Assembly: GCA_009667805.1 (NCBI GenBank)
Contig: CM019065.1
Coordinates: 155,606,333 to 155,670,332 of the forward strand
Direction of reading: 5' to 3'
Length of the DNA: 64,000 nt
From: Leptobrachium leishanense
Taxonomy: Eukaryota; Chordata; Amphibia; Anura; Megophryidae
Below, in pieces: positions 21,025-34,687 of this stretch (its first letter is position 1; each line of letters starts with the position of its first letter). The notes below the pieces were generated by a model. It was not told the origin of the DNA. It did not search any database and saw only the letters and a list, made by a program, of their open reading frames with translations. Position numbers and translations under genes: made by a program.

Positions 21025-21146
21025 AGCAAATCTTAGCACCCCAGATATTTGGGCTCTATATGTCTCATGATGCTTCGTCACGCCTAAAGCTGACTGGGCA
21101 CCATGGGACATGTAGGGCACAAACATCTGGGGTGCCAAGGTTTGCT
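21025..21146. mobile_element. Short palindromic MITE
   Basis: AGCAAATCTTAGCACCCCAGAT at the left and ATCTGGGGTGCCAAGGTTTGCT at the right form an inverted repeat of about 22 bp around a 78-bp middle. Superfamily not certain; hAT-like by appearance. Confidence 0.65.
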
Positions 21147-22310
21147 TTCACTTTCATAAGATTTCACATACCCTGAGACAAACCCCAAATCCTATTCAAA
21201 AAAGTTTCATCTACATTAAAATATTAAACAAGTCAGCTAATGCTGAGCCTTTATCAAAGTAAATACATCAAATAATGTGCATTGTAAAGACAATATATGA
21301 GGTGTAGAGGACCTAGATAAAGGCTCAGCACAAGCTGAAACATTGGTTTAATATTTTAGGGTACCTTTAATATTTTTTTACTAATTCCTCAAATACATCC
21401 ACTATGTGATTATATATATATATACAGTCAAAGTACAAACACATGTTATGTTTGAGTGTTACTGTGGTCACTGCACAAGTTAGTAAGTGAGCACGTACAG
21501 GAGCAGAACGTCCATCGCTACATAAAAGAACAGACAAAAACAAGCAATGCTGCAGAGAACATATGCAGATTTTTTAATGGACATTCTGGTAGTTTATCAA
21601 GTAAGCCCTAATAAATCCATTCTGGTAAAATAAGCATTTCACTGCATTTAGAGACTGTACGCAGTATTTGAAAGGCAGAGGCTTCCCTCTGCTGACCAAT
21701 CCTGGCATTGCTGCAAGTCTCCAAGAAGCGTCAACAGTCTCCATTCAGCACAGTGTCAAAAGAGAGTGCAAGTTACATAAAGGCCAGTGACAGACGAGCG
21801 CACTAGGTGCACCCGTATTAACGTGGCTTCTAGCGTCCGCCACAGCGTTATGACACTGCGACGGGGCCGGCCACACAAATTGCGCATTCAAAACTACTGC
21901 ATGAAAATGGCTGGAAATAATATATAAGTTTCTATGAATAATAATAAAAGGGTCTGTTACAGAAAAAAACCTGCCATTTGAAAAAAAAGAATCAGAAAAA
22001 AGAATTTCGCCAAAAAAAATCCGAAATATAACTATATAAAGAGACTTTTTGCTGCCAAGGAAAAAAATAAACAGTTGAATTAATATTTAAGAAAAACAGG
22101 GAATTTTTTTTTACATTGAAACCTGTCAGGCTCCCCGCCGCTGCCTGTGTAATGCCTGCCCTTTTTCACTGGGCAGCACATGAGTGCTGCTCATACTCAG
22201 TACTGGCTGTTCTGAACCAGAAACAGTTAAACACAGTAAACACACACACCACACCTCCCGGTCTGAATAAAACACCACTGCCCCGTTTATCAGGGCCTCA
22301 GCATTAAAGC
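21147..22310. other. Intergenic with degraded repeats
   Basis: Contains a weak inverted pair around TAAAATATTAAAC (21219) and GTTTAATATTTTAGG (21346). At 22030-22125 a fragment reads GCTGCCAAGG, then AACAGTTGAATTAA, then ACATTGAAACCT. That fragment is a paralogue of the sequence flanking the LTR element at 53023-60172. No coding sequence. Confidence 0.5.
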
Positions 22311-22620
22311 CCCGTTCACACCTGAGTATTTTACAGCGCAATCCTGCGCGCTGTAAAATGCCCAAGCACGGAAATCCCATGATTTCCAATGGGGCCCGTT
22401 CACACCTAGGTGTTTTACAGCGCGTAGGAATGCGCTATAAAATGCCATACGCCCAAAGAACTACCTGAGCTTCTTTGGGGCATATTGCAGCGCGTTCGCG
22501 GCCATAGACTGCAGCATGAACGCGCTGCTATGCGCGTTTGAGCGTTTTTAACGTCTGCGCGATACGTGAGCCAAAAACACGCATATTACGTGTGAAAAAC
22601 GCTGAGGTGTGAACCGAGCC
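22311..22620. mobile_element. Harbinger-like MITE with GTTCACACC termini
   Basis: AGCCCCGTTCACACCTGAG at the left and CTGAGGTGTGAACCGAGCC at the right are inverted repeats, and TAA lies on each side, consistent with a 3-bp TWA target. Internal CAGCGCG-type words are repeated. Non-coding. Confidence 0.65.
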
Positions 22621-22623
22621 TAA

Positions 22624-22848
22624 GGCTGGCGGCACACAAGCGCATTTGGTGCTTGTGTGCGCCCGCACTTCCCTGCATCCGTGCTGTTTTGACAGGGAGG
22701 GCCAACCACCGGACATGAAAAGGCCCTCACCGTCAAAAAGCTAAACGGACGCCGACAGGGATTAAAAACTGAGCACACAAAGTGGAAGGAACGCCCACTC
22801 TCACAGACGTTCCTTTCTCTCTCTGTTAACGCTCGTGTGTCGCCAGCC
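22624..22848. mobile_element. Harbinger-like MITE with GGCTGGCG termini
   Basis: 225 bp with ends GGCTGGCGGCACACAAGCGC and CGCTCGTGTGTCGCCAGCC, flanked by TAA at 22621-22623 and 22849-22851. The left TAA is shared with the end of the previous MITE. Confidence 0.75.
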
Positions 22849-23184
22849 TAAGAGTCTAACCTTGCAAGTGCTCAGAAGTATTCCTGATCTGCTCTCCTGA
22901 TATACCTGTGTATAGACCGGGCTTACCTCTTTGACCACGGCTTTCTGGATATCCCCTATGTACTGCGACAGGATCCCTCCTGTGTCCCGTGTCCTGTGTT
23001 TACAGCACACTTTTGTTCTCCTCCTCAAGGTACCTCCAAATTCTTAGTGTCTCCAAAGTTCCCAAGTATCCCCCAGGTGTCCTGGTACCTTCAATCTCAT
23101 CGTGTCCCCCCTCAAGTATACACAAGACCCTTCTGCATTCATTTCTTCTCCTATCATCCAAATGGTCAACCCTCTGCAACCCCT

Positions 23185-23450
23185 GTGTACAGGGCCGGCC
23201 CAAGCCACTGTGCTGCCTGGAGCGAAAAATGAAATGCTGCCCCCCCAAAAAAAACATGTGACATGTATGAGCGTATCAGAGCTCCACAGCAATAAAACTC
23301 ACAGTAATGTGTGTGTGTATGAGCGTATCTCAGAGCACTATAGCAATAAAACTCACAGTAATGTGCGTGTGTATGAGCGTATCCCAGAGCTCCACAGCAA
23401 TAAAACTCAGTAATTTGCCGTGTGTATGAGTATCACATAGCGCCACAAAT
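23185..23450 (+). repeat. Interspersed repeat plus 50-60 bp tandem units
   Basis: GGGCCGGCCCAAGCCACTG, then AAATGAAATGCTGCCCCCC, then about three copies of the GTGTGTATGAGCGTATC..CAATAAAACTCACAGTAATG unit. It is the plus-strand counterpart of 18480-18960. Confidence 0.75.
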
Positions 23451-23454
23451 CCCG

Positions 23455-23895
23455 GCCCACTGTCACACACACACAGTCAGTCGCACACATCCAGAACAGT
23501 CACACACATATCCACCCACACCCACACACCTTCACACATACAGTCACACACACCCACCCACAGTCAGTCACACACACCCACAGTCGGTCACACACATCCA
23601 CACAGTCAGTCACACACACATATCCATACACACCCACACATACAGTCACACACACACCCAGTCACACACACACCCACAGTCACACACACAGTCACACACA
23701 CCTCCACATGCACACCTCCACACACACCTCCACAGTCACACACACACATTTTCCCACAGTCACACACACACCTCCACACACAGTCACACACACACCCCTT
23801 CACACACAATCACACACACACCTCCACACACACCTACACATACAGTCACAGACATCCACACACCCCTAAATACAGTCACACACACACCTAAACTT
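23455..23895 (+). repeat. CA-rich microsatellite-like tract
   Basis: Irregular repeats of TCACACACACCCACAG and CCTCCACACACA words. Long open frames here encode His/Thr-rich or Cys/Val-rich peptides and are not genes. Confidence 0.95.
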
Positions 23896-23929
23896 ACCCA
23901 CAGTGGAGGGCTTGTTGGATGCCGTCGGG

Positions 23930-24530
23930 CCTGGTCGAGCTCTGCTGCAGCACACTTGAGGGTCTGGTGACGGCCTGGTACTGTGGCTGGTACTGTGGCT
24001 GTCTCTGGGCCTGGCTGAGGCTTGCTCTGCGGTTGGCTCTGGGCCTGGCATCGAGGCTGGGTCTGAGCTCCGGCCGAGGCCTGGCACTAGCATCAGGTCT
24101 GGGCTCCAGGATGGCCCTGGCCGAGCATTGGGGTTTCGTCTTTGGCCTGGCACTGGCTCTGGGCCATGCCGGGGCCTTGCTCCGGGCCTGGCATCGGGGC
24201 TGGGTCTGGCTCTGGCCTGGCATCGGGTCTGGGCTCCGGGCTGGCCCTGGCGCTAGGCCAGATTGGGGTTGCGGCTGGACCTGGCACTGGCTCTGGAGCA
24301 TGCCGAGGCCTTGCTCCGGGCCTGGCTCCTGGCCTGGCATCGGGGCTGAGTCTGGGCTCTGGCTGGCTCTGGCCGAGGCCTGGTACTGGCATCGGGTCTG
24401 GGCTCCAGACTGGCCCTGGCCGAGGCCTAGCATTGGGGTTGCGTCTGGCCCTGGCTCTGGGCCATGCCGAGGCCTTGCTCTGGGCCTGGCATCGGGGCTG
24501 GTTACTGACTTGGCTTTAGACCGCCGCTGG
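23930..24530 (+). repeat. GC-rich CTGG minisatellite
   Basis: Degenerate tandem repeat built of GGCCTGGCATCGGGTCTGGG and CTGGCCCTGGCCGAGG words, with larger duplicated blocks (for example 24060-24180 and 24380-24500). It keeps several frames open for up to 300 codons on either strand, producing Pro/Ala/Gln-rich or Leu/Gly-rich translations that I reject as proteins. Confidence 0.9.
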
Positions 24531-25136
24531 AGGGCCGCTGGAGGTTGAAAGTGGCAGGCTCCACCTCGCTTCAGGGAAGTACGCACGTGGGCGCTGCTCC
24601 TCTCGTGTGAAGGGGTGGGCACTGCTCCTCTCGTGCGAGGGGGCGGGCGCTGCTCCTCCCGTGGGAGGGGCAGGTGCCGGCCTGACTTTGCGGGATGCAG
24701 GGCCGTGCCTTGTCCAGGACAGGTGCTCCTTGCTGCGGCCCTTGACAGGGTGATTTTGCCTCTCCTGAAAAGGGCCGCCTGGAGCCACTGCTCCACCCTG
24801 CTCCATGGATGGGCCGGCCCTGCCTGTGTATATCATCATTGCTTGCTGGCTCTCCTGGTCCTGCCTCCACCCTTGTTCTCTCAAGTATGTGCATTCAAGA
24901 GATCACTGCATACCGGGCACATACCCGCAAGGCCAGTACCCCTCCAGTGCTGATCCTGACAAAATCTATGGGATTCTCCGGAGTAAACCTGTCGAATGAA
25001 ACCACTTAAAATCAGGGCATTTCACTGACATTTCACTGCTGTTCGGTGTTCTATGAATAGATTAACCATAACTTTTCCCTGCACTCACACTGCACTCCTT
25101 AGAACCGCTGTGGTCACGCCGCTCTCCCAGTGCAGC
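24531..25136. other. GC-rich then AT-rich spacer
   Basis: At 24590-24680 three GGGCGCTGCTCCTC-type repeats occur. At 24960-25070 there is a fragment of the diffuse AT-rich hAT-like family (ATCTATGGGATTCTCC, CATTTCACTGCTGTTCGG). No gene recognised. Confidence 0.5.
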
Positions 25137-26020
25137 TGTCACGTTTCCACATTTCAGCCAGGCCTGGTGGTGAGAGCGATCCGGGCCAGCTCTTGTATTG
25201 TCTAGGCTAGTCAATCCAGGATCACCAACCCTGGACTTCCGTGTGGCCGATCTGGCCTGAGGTCATATAGTCTGACCTTTTTCCATATATACTGCTAGCA
25301 GTGCAATAGCTCCTGCCTCCTGCATGAGTCATTGTTTCCTGAGAGTCTGCTATTGCTTTATATGGTCTGTGTTAGTCTGAATGATCTTGGTCTGGTATTT
25401 GACAACTCTATTTGGATTATCCCTGTATGCTATTCATTGTTATTCTGTGTATGATATTGGCTTGGTTTTGACCATTCTCTTGTCTGTTCCCTGTACTCTG
25501 TATTATTGATATCCTGTTCCTGTGTACCGACCTCTACTTGTCTGACCTGCTCTCCTGGCTCTTGATCCCTGGTATACGGCTGACTCAGTACCCTGGTGCT
25601 TAGACCCTCTTGGATTCCCTATTATATGTTCTTTGTGTCCTGTTCTCTTGTCTTTCTGTATTTACAAAGCAGCATTATATTATATCAGTCATTGTTAGAG
25701 GTCATTGCAAGGACCTCATCCAAGTTCAGTGTTCCCTGTCTTGCAGCTGGACATATCGTCTTGTCGTCTCTTGTTTACCCCTGTTATTCCGTCATTTATT
25801 CCTTGTGCCCTGTCTAGCATTATAAGGCCCTTGCCGCAGATCAGGGAGTGTGTGTGTGTGTACTATTGTGGTGCTCCAGTTCTGTCATTCGTGTCCAGTA
25901 TCCATGTTATATTCTGTGCGCTGTGTTCTGCATCAATGCAGCCAGCAACAAACCTGCCTCAAAGGCTTAACACCCAGTATAAAGGGCCCACCTTGGCTCA
26001 TACCGGGTGCCCCCATGACA
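25137..26020 (+). repeat. Solo LTR with 5-bp target duplication
   Basis: 884 bp from TGTCACGTTTCC to CCCCCATGACA, flanked by GCAGC on both sides (25132-25136, 26021-26025). Its 3' part (CAGCCAGCAACAAACCTGCC, GGCTTAAC, TAAAG) matches the reverse complement of the LTR fragment at 61188-61790. No internal region remains, so it is probably a product of LTR-LTR recombination. Ty3/gypsy origin is likely but not proven. Confidence 0.8.
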
Positions 26021-26099
26021 GCAGCGCATGGTGGCGGGTCTCTTCCCCCTGTGTGTCCTACACCGGGATTTGCCTCTGCCAGGGGTCCTAGGCCTGTCC

Positions 26100-26275
26100 G
26101 CCGTTCGGCACGTCAGAGGACATGTATATTTATGCTGGTTTTTTTAATATCTTGTATTTTATTACTTTGTATTTCTGTAACAACTGTAACAATTCAATGT
26201 TCTTGAACCCAGGAAATACTTGTAAACAAGAGAAATCTCAATGTATCCTTCCTGGTAAAATCCTTTATAAATAAA
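26100..26275 (+). repeat. Interspersed repeat (GAGAAATCTCAATGTATCC family)
   Basis: The segment AAACAAGAGAAATCTCAATG and TATCCTTCCTGGTAAAATCC recurs as its reverse complement at about 29375-29430 and 60540-60600. It looks like the end of a dispersed element of unknown class. Confidence 0.6.
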
Positions 26276-27440
26276 TTAATAATTGTCCGAACACAGCTTG
26301 AGGCAGTGGGAGCTGGGGCTCCAGGCTAAGAGGCGTGACCGTGTTGCTCCCAGGACAGGAGACACGTCCCCCGCAACCATTACTCACCTTCTGACATACA
26401 ATTGCATGGGAAGGTGGACAGGGGCGGAGCCGGGACGTGTTATCAGATGTGGCACCCTATTTAAACCCCCCTTCCCAGAGGTAAGGTGCTCGATAGTTGT
26501 TTCTTCCCTAAGAGTACCTAGCTGTCCTATTGCTAATTTCCTGGAATTCCCTTCAGCCTCATGACTCTGATTGTCCGCCTCGGACTCTGCTCTCCTCATT
26601 CCCAGCCTACCCAGATTCTATATATTGAGCTCCAGAATAACCTGAAACCTGACATATATAGTCACTGCAGGCAGGATACCCACATTGCTGTGGAGTTCCT
26701 CCCTGGCTCAAGCTGCCATTGAAATTGCAGGAGCAGAGACAGCTTTTAGGTGTGTTGTGTGGTTGCTATGGATGTATTTTCCCCAAAACCTGAGCTGTGT
26801 GCTTCTAATGGTACAAATTATAAAGCACACACTGCTGTGTGGTACTAACTAAATTATTACAAAATTATACATAACAACAGCTATGGTCAAGTCAGCAGCC
26901 TCTGCCCAATTGTTTAAGGGCAAAACAGAGGGACCTCCACTTTTCCATAGAGTGTTCATTTTAAAAAAAGGAAGGGCTAAGACAGTATCTAATTTATACT
27001 GACCTGACTGCGGATTTTCAGAACAGGCTCACATGGTGTTGGGTTTATAGCTACTATAAAGTGGTGTGACTGCAGATTATCATGACAGGCTCACACAGTG
27101 TTCAGTTATTATTAGAGGACACATTAAGGGTTAAAACAGGGGTATAGAGGAGTTAATTATTAGCTGTCTATTAATACTTTTAATTTTAGCTCCCTTTGGC
27201 ACTGTTCCAAGCTGGCATCCATTGTTACATCTTGTAACAGTAGCATGTCAATGTAAGCAAGGGGCTGGATCCTTGCTGGAGCATTAGAGCCATTGGCTGG
27301 TAACTATATATTCCTGGCCTAAACCTTGGAAAGCTGATCACCTGTTTCTCAATTTGAATGACAGATTTCTGGTTGGGGAAAATCCACAGGCTCGGAGTGC
27401 TGAACTAGCCCTCCAGACACCTATGACACTCCAGACACAT
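26276..27440. other. Intergenic, no gene recognised
   Basis: 26290-26630 has LTR-like composition but no matching partner or ends were found. 27030-27115 contains a small imperfect duplication around CAGGCTCACA(T/C). Nothing else can be supported. Confidence 0.4.
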
Positions 27441-28142
27441 TTTTGATCCCAAGGCGGATTTTGTTTCTGGGGGAGCTTAAATAAAAGCCCACCAGTCTAT
27501 TTCATGACTGACAAGCAGCATGGGCAAGTTATGGTTGGCTACACAGCAGCCTGTGGCTTATTTTTTGGATAGGACTGACCCTCACTAGAGGTGCCTTGAC
27601 GTTCTGCGGGTGAGCTCAATCTTTTAATGGCCATTAACAGAAACCAAAGCCTCTAATTGTGTTTTGTTTCACACGGTATAATGGGAATAAGCGTAGATGA
27701 CATTTTTTCTCCTTGTTATGTTTTATACATGTTGCTGGGCTGGATACATTTGGTGGTTGCAGCCGCCCCATCGGGGAATAGGCGCGACCCCACCCCTCCT
27801 GTACTATGTATGTTTTAATGTACCTCCAGTCAGGTCATCATTGCAGCTGTTCTGCTCCGTGTCTTTGTTTTTTTGATCCCAAGGTGGATTTTGTTTCTGG
27901 GGGAGCTTAAATAAAAGCCCACCAGTCTACCTCATGACTGACAAGCAGCATGGGCAAGTTATGGTTGGCTACACAGCAGCCTGTGGCTTCATTTTTTGGA
28001 TAGGACTCACCCTCACTAGAGGTGCCTTGACGTTCGGCAGGTGAGCTTAATCTTTTAATGGCCATTAACAGAAACCAAAGCCTCTAATTGCGTTTTGTTT
28101 CACACGGTATAATGGGAATAAGCGCAGATGACATTTTTTCTC
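27441..28142 (+). repeat. Direct duplication of about 270 bp
   Basis: 27441-27714 and 27873-28142 are almost identical (GATCCCAAGGCGGATTTTG through AGATGACATTTTTTCTCC), 432 bp apart, separated by about 158 bp of different sequence. They could be a local tandem duplication or the LTRs of a very short element; no TG..CA ends or target duplication were found, so I favour duplication. Confidence 0.85.
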
Positions 28143-28539
28143 CATACACATATGGTTGAGGTGAGTGGACACCCAGGTCATATGACCATTCGTATTACAT
28201 TGACTAGCGAATTGCATAGACTTTGTATATTGCAAAATGATCTGACAGGAGATTATCAAGACAGGCCTAAACATCACTGGTGATATCACTGCAGATTATG
28301 AGAATATGCTCAAAACACATTTTAGGGTTACTATTTTATATTTTAAAATTAATATAACTGCCATCAAAATGAAAAAAAAATACAGATTTGTAAAAAAAAA
28401 AGAAAGCCACCTCTTTATACTGCTCACATGTGATTTAAACCCTAATGGCTTCCATTGCTGCTGTTATTGAAACTCCTTATGATGTAAAGTGAATCTGCAA
28501 ATGCAATTCCTAATGATCTGTACAGTATTTAATGGCTTG

Positions 28540-28790
28540 GTGACCTTGTAATGAAGGGGTTAATTAGAGCCAAGCATAAGCATTGATTTCCATTGCTGAG
28601 GCTGCAGAAGATGATAAACTCCTGTGCTTCTTCAGCGGGATTCTGCCTGTCAGGGCGGAGATGGAATCAATGAATGCAGCAATAAAAGTGCCGCCATCTT
28701 GCATGTCTGCTCCATAAACAAAGATGTGGCATATCAAGCAACCCTCTATCAATTGTAATGAAGGGGTCTCATGTGACTTACATCAAGCCA
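28540..28790. other. Candidate conserved non-coding element
   Basis: A complex, non-repetitive stretch with GGGTTAATTAGAGCC, AATCAATGAATGCAGC and GCCGCCATCTTG words, no repeat signature and no convincing coding frame. The density of TAAT/ATCAAT-type homeodomain-like words is suggestive only. Confidence 0.25.
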
Positions 28791-29521
28791 CTCCCTATTT
28801 ATCATTATCTGCCTTTATATTGAATCATCCTATACAGATACCTTAATCATAACTCTTTAGTTAGCCCATACCATTAGGTGTGCAATAATGAAAAATGTGT
28901 TAATTATAAAAAGTAAATCATCACAAACGGTACATGTTCTTGTTCTTTGCTCTTTAAAATGTGGAAAAACTATCTAAGTACCTCAAAGGACAACGGCTCT
29001 GTGTACCACTGTGTATACAAAGAGGGATAGACTGCAGCAGTAGTGTACCAAGGGATTAGCCAGGAGGTTGCCTGCCCAGGTGGTCAATCAAGAGGGGCAG
29101 CAGCAGACAATTTAAGCACAACACATGCGCAGTGACGTCATAACATGTTCCATGGTGAACATGTGTGGTGACATACACGTCGCACACGAGCTGTGACCTC
29201 CTGGCAGCATCATACAGCCATGGGCTGAAGACATTTTATATCAAGCGCAGAGGGACACTGGGAACAATTTGTTCCCACTGCACGCAGCGAAAGGAAGCGC
29301 TGGCTTGTGCCTCCCTCTCCACTGGGGGATGAGAGCTGAGTATGGGTTTGGGGGGGGGGCTCTCCTTTTTTTTTTCCCAGAAAGTATTTTACCAGGATGG
29401 ATACATTGAGATTTCTCTTGATTTCAAGTATGTCCTGGGCAGGGCCGGATTAACATAGGGGCTGATGGAGCAGTAGCTCCAGGCCCATGCCCCAGAATAG
29501 GCCCAGAGAAAAAATAACTAT
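28791..29521. other. Intergenic, nothing recognised
   Basis: Unique-looking sequence to about 29340, then a G run and a copy of the GAGAAATCTCAATGTATCC repeat in reverse (29375-29430). Confidence 0.45.
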
Positions 29522-30398
29522 CAGGGTAATTCAAAGAGATTCGAAAAGTCACCGCACGTTCGGTGACTTTTCGTTCTCTTCAATTCGGTTCCTTTTGCCG
29601 ATCCCATTTCGGTGACCCTGCGGTGTATTCAGCAAACACCACAGGGTCCCCGAATTGCAGGGAAAGATCACCGCAAACCCGACGAAAACTAACTGCAAAA
29701 CCCAGCGAATGCACGCCGAAAACCCGCAAAAACATCTGGATTAACCTGCCGAAAACCACGGAAAAACCCGAGCAGGAGCCGATTGCAGCCTCCGGAAAAA
29801 GCTGACACCAGAAGAGGCAGTGAATAAATTAGAAAAACAGTTTGTATGAATGTTTGAAAACTGAAATGCTGTTTGCAAAGAAACTACTGAGCGAAAATGT
29901 CAGAAATTAGCATATGAAGTCCAGGGAATGATAATAAAGAGGGCTGTTAAAGAAAAAATAAGTAAACTTAAAAAAAATAAATACAGAAAAATACTTAAGA
30001 TATCCTAAAAAATCTATAAATAAAGAGACTCTTTACTACAGAATTTTATAATAAACAGTTTATTAGATATTGAATTAAAACGGGAATATTTTTAACATTG
30101 AAGCCTATGGGATTCTCCTGAATAAACTTGCCGAATTAAACCACCGAATGGCAGGGCATTTCGGGAACCTTTCACTGCTGGTTTGTGTTCTCTGAATAGC
30201 CGAAGCAGTGCTTTTTCATGGGGATTTCACTGCCCTCAAACAGACACCGAACAGGCACCGTATGTGCAGGCAATTCGCCAGAATTTGGCGAATTGCCTGC
30301 TCTCTGGATAGCCGAATGGCCAAGAAAGGTAACCAAACGCTGATTTTCAGCGTTCGGTTACCTTTCTCAAGCAATTCGGATCTCTTTGAATTACCCTG
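29522..30398 (+). mobile_element. MITE family A, copy 3
   Basis: TCAGGGTAATTCAAAGAGA at the left and TCTCTTTGAATTACCCTGA at the right, a 19-bp perfect inverted repeat. It has the same subterminal hairpins (CACCGCACGTTCGGTGA; GCTGATTTTCAGCG) and AT-rich middle as copies 1 and 2. Confidence 0.88.
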
Positions 30399-30418
30399 AA
30401 TGTCTGCATTGATGGGCA

Positions 30419-31150
30419 TTTGGACCCCATTATCTCCAACACCATAACAGCTACAAGGTCAAGAGAGGTATCACTGGAAAGGCCAGGGCATGGCCTTTCC
30501 TATGATTCTAAACATGACCTGGTTTTCCATAACAATAAAAATAAAATAATAAATATTTCTTTATTTTTTCTTTCTAACACAGCAATACTTTCCACTTTTC
30601 AATTACAAATTGAACAATGATGCTGCACTAAGTCACCATCTCAAGTGTTCAGGTGAAGGCACGATCCGTTATTACGAATTGTTACACCAAAAACCTAAAC
30701 CGCTGCACTGCAGCAAAGTGCACTGGGGTGGGGGGACTTTGGAACCCTGTGTCACTAATCTTTACACCTCACAAGGTCAAGGGGAGGTGTTATTAGACAG
30801 GTCAGCGTCCGGCCTTTGCATTAATACCAAACATGACCATGTAAAATTTAAAAGAAAGGAAAACACTAAAAAAATTATATCTACTTTTAGTTCCAATGCG
30901 ATGGCATTGTCCATTTGTCACGTATAAAATGAACAATACCACTGCCATTACTCACCTTCTCATTTGCCACGCTGGGAGCAAGATCAGTGTTTTATACATA
31001 GTCATATTATTCATAAAACACCGTCCTCCAAAACACATGAAAAATATTAAATTTTTTGGGTTAAAATTGTATATTTTCTCAGAAAAATGCAGTAACAGCA
31101 TCCCATTTCAATTTTTTTTAACAAGAATGCCCTATAGAATATATAACCAC
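30419..31150 (-). mobile_element. piggyBac-like MITE fragments, reverse orientation
   Basis: Contains reverse-complement counterparts of the middle of the piggyBac-like MITE: GGCCAGGGCATGGCCTTTCC, AACATGACC, AATGATGCTGCACTAAG, and further on ATTTTTTTTAACAAGAATGC. The GGCC..AACATGACC part appears twice (30480s and 30800s), so it is a composite or internally duplicated copy. No intact TTAA ends. Confidence 0.55.
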
Positions 31151-31224
31151 AAAGGTTTGGATGATAAAATGTGAAAAAATAATTATACACGCTGTAAATG
31201 ATAATCTGAATGGAACGTTTTTTC

Positions 31225-31675
31225 TTTTTTCTGTAACAGCCTTTTTTATTATCATTCATTGGACCTCATACGTAAATGTCAGACATTTTCGGTTAGTAGT
31301 TTCTTTGCAAACAGCGTTTCACTTTTCAAACATTCACCCGTACTGTTTTTCTTTTTTTCACTCCATTCGTCTGCGGTGTCGGGTTTTTCCAGCGGCTGCG
31401 CTGCGCTCTGATCGGCTCCTGCTCGGGTTTCTCCAGCATCTTCGGTGGGGCTAATCCAGATGTTTTTGCCAGTTTCAGTGTGCGTTGGCCTGGGTTTTGC
31501 GGTGAGTGTTCAGCAGGTTTGCGGCGGCTTTTCCCTGCACTACGACGGCCCTGTGGTGCTTGCTGAATACACCGCAGGGTCGCCGAAATGGGATCGCCAA
31601 ATCGCACCGAATTGAAGAGAACGAAAAGTCACCGAACATGCGGTGACTTTTCGATTCTCTTTGAATAACCCTGAC
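31225..31675 (-). mobile_element. MITE family A, copy 4 (truncated)
   Basis: Matches the part of copy 2 from CTGTAACAGCC to the end (TTCTCTTTGAATAACCCTGA) but lacks the first half of the element. Confidence 0.8.
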
Positions 31676-31962
31676 TGTGTTAAGTGTTTTTGTAAGCCAA
31701 AATAACTTAACTTCAGGCTCCGGGAGTCAGTATTTGTTTGAGAAGTAATGGCTCCAGGATAGAAGAATGAGCTATTATGAAATAGCACGTTCTTCTAATC
31801 TCAAGCGCAAATTAACACCTCCTATAAATAGTAGAAGAGATTATAATTTACAGTAGGGATACACTATTTATGAGCTGCAAGCAAAACGGCCTAGAAAGGT
31901 TTTACGGTATGTAATATTGTATATACCCGCACCTACATAAATCCACCTGGTGCTAAAACATA

Positions 31963-33576
<1,614 letters not shown>

Positions 33577-33589
33577 TATAATATTAATC

Positions 33590-33860
33590 CTTTAAATCTA
33601 ATAGTATTCAGTTAGCACAGCAAAAAGATTAAACGAGCAGCAAATAAAAAGGGATTCTGTCATATTGAGCACCAAGGATCCTATTAAATAAGCCTAATCT
33701 AAAAGTCAGAGCTCTTTTCTTGTTTTTAATTAGCTCTGCAGGAATGTAAATCTCAGCCATTAACCAGGCAGGATAATTAGCCTTTATTCAAGAAGTGCCA
33801 ACTAATATTGAAATACTGTAGAGTAGAAGCTAATGCGTGGTCTTGTATCTTAATACAACA
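33590..33860. other. Candidate conserved non-coding element
   Basis: Directly downstream of the Tc1 copy. Dense in homeodomain-like words: TAATATTAATCC, GATTAAACG, TTTTTAATTAGCTC, CCATTAACC, GGATAATTAGCC. Complex and non-repetitive, with no open frame worth noting. Resembles vertebrate developmental enhancers in texture only. Confidence 0.3.
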
Positions 33861-34683
33861 GTCATTGCTGCGGCAGTATACAGGAATAGGGTGCCATCAT
33901 GTGGTGCTTAGACAAATGCAGTAATGCCTTTTTACAATGGAGAACTATTATACAGCATCATGTCAGCTCATGACTTTAGTAATCCAGGCGTCATGCAGGA
34001 GTTTACACAATTGCATAGGAAATGCAAATTACGTATCGTTCAGAAATTGCGTACTTTTTGCACGTAAGTTCTGTAGTGCCTGCGCAGAATGATTGATTGG
34101 AGCTGCACCCACACGAAAAGCAGCAATCTGTCAGCTGCTTCTTTCAGGACGCTCACTATTGCAGGTGGCCTGAAAGAAGATGATGTCAGCATGCAGTGCA
34201 TGCTGACATCATTGGTGACCGAGTTGATGACCGGCAGTTGGAAAATTCAAACTTCCAGCTGGCTGGTGACGCATGTGTGTGTGGAGGAAAATCCTCTGCA
34301 GTGTTTCCAGCCAAATGACACTAGGAGGGGGTCACTAGAGATGTGCGTTTCATTTAGAATCTAAATTCGGTCAAAATGTACCCACTCATATTTCAGACAA
34401 ACGTCCGACCTAACGAATCGGATCCATCCGAAATGGAATGAAAACTAAACGGAACGAAACAAAATACAACGAATTGATTCAGCTTTTACAAATCGATTTG
34501 TTGTACCATTTCACTTATATTCAGCAGTGAAATTTCCCATTGAGAAGTAATGGTTAATCTAGTCAGAGAATGTCAAACAGCACCGAAACGTCAGTGAAAT
34601 GTCCTGATTTTCGGTGGTTCGTTCAACAGGTTTAAACTGGCACATCCCTTACGATTGAATGTAAAAAATATTCCCCGTTTTTA
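33861..34683. other. Spacer and hAT-like fragment
   Basis: 33861-34330 shows no recognisable feature. From 34331 (AGAGATGTGCGTTTCATT) to about 34683 it is a CGAAT/CCGAAATGG-rich hAT-like fragment related to 13590-13949 and 62573-63020. Confidence 0.45.
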
Positions 34684-34687
34684 TTAA

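Noticed and set aside
23894..24796. 300-codon minus-strand Pro/Ala/Gln-rich frame and its plus-strand partners
   Set aside because: Lies over a GC-rich minisatellite; frames are open on both strands at once and no domain is visible.
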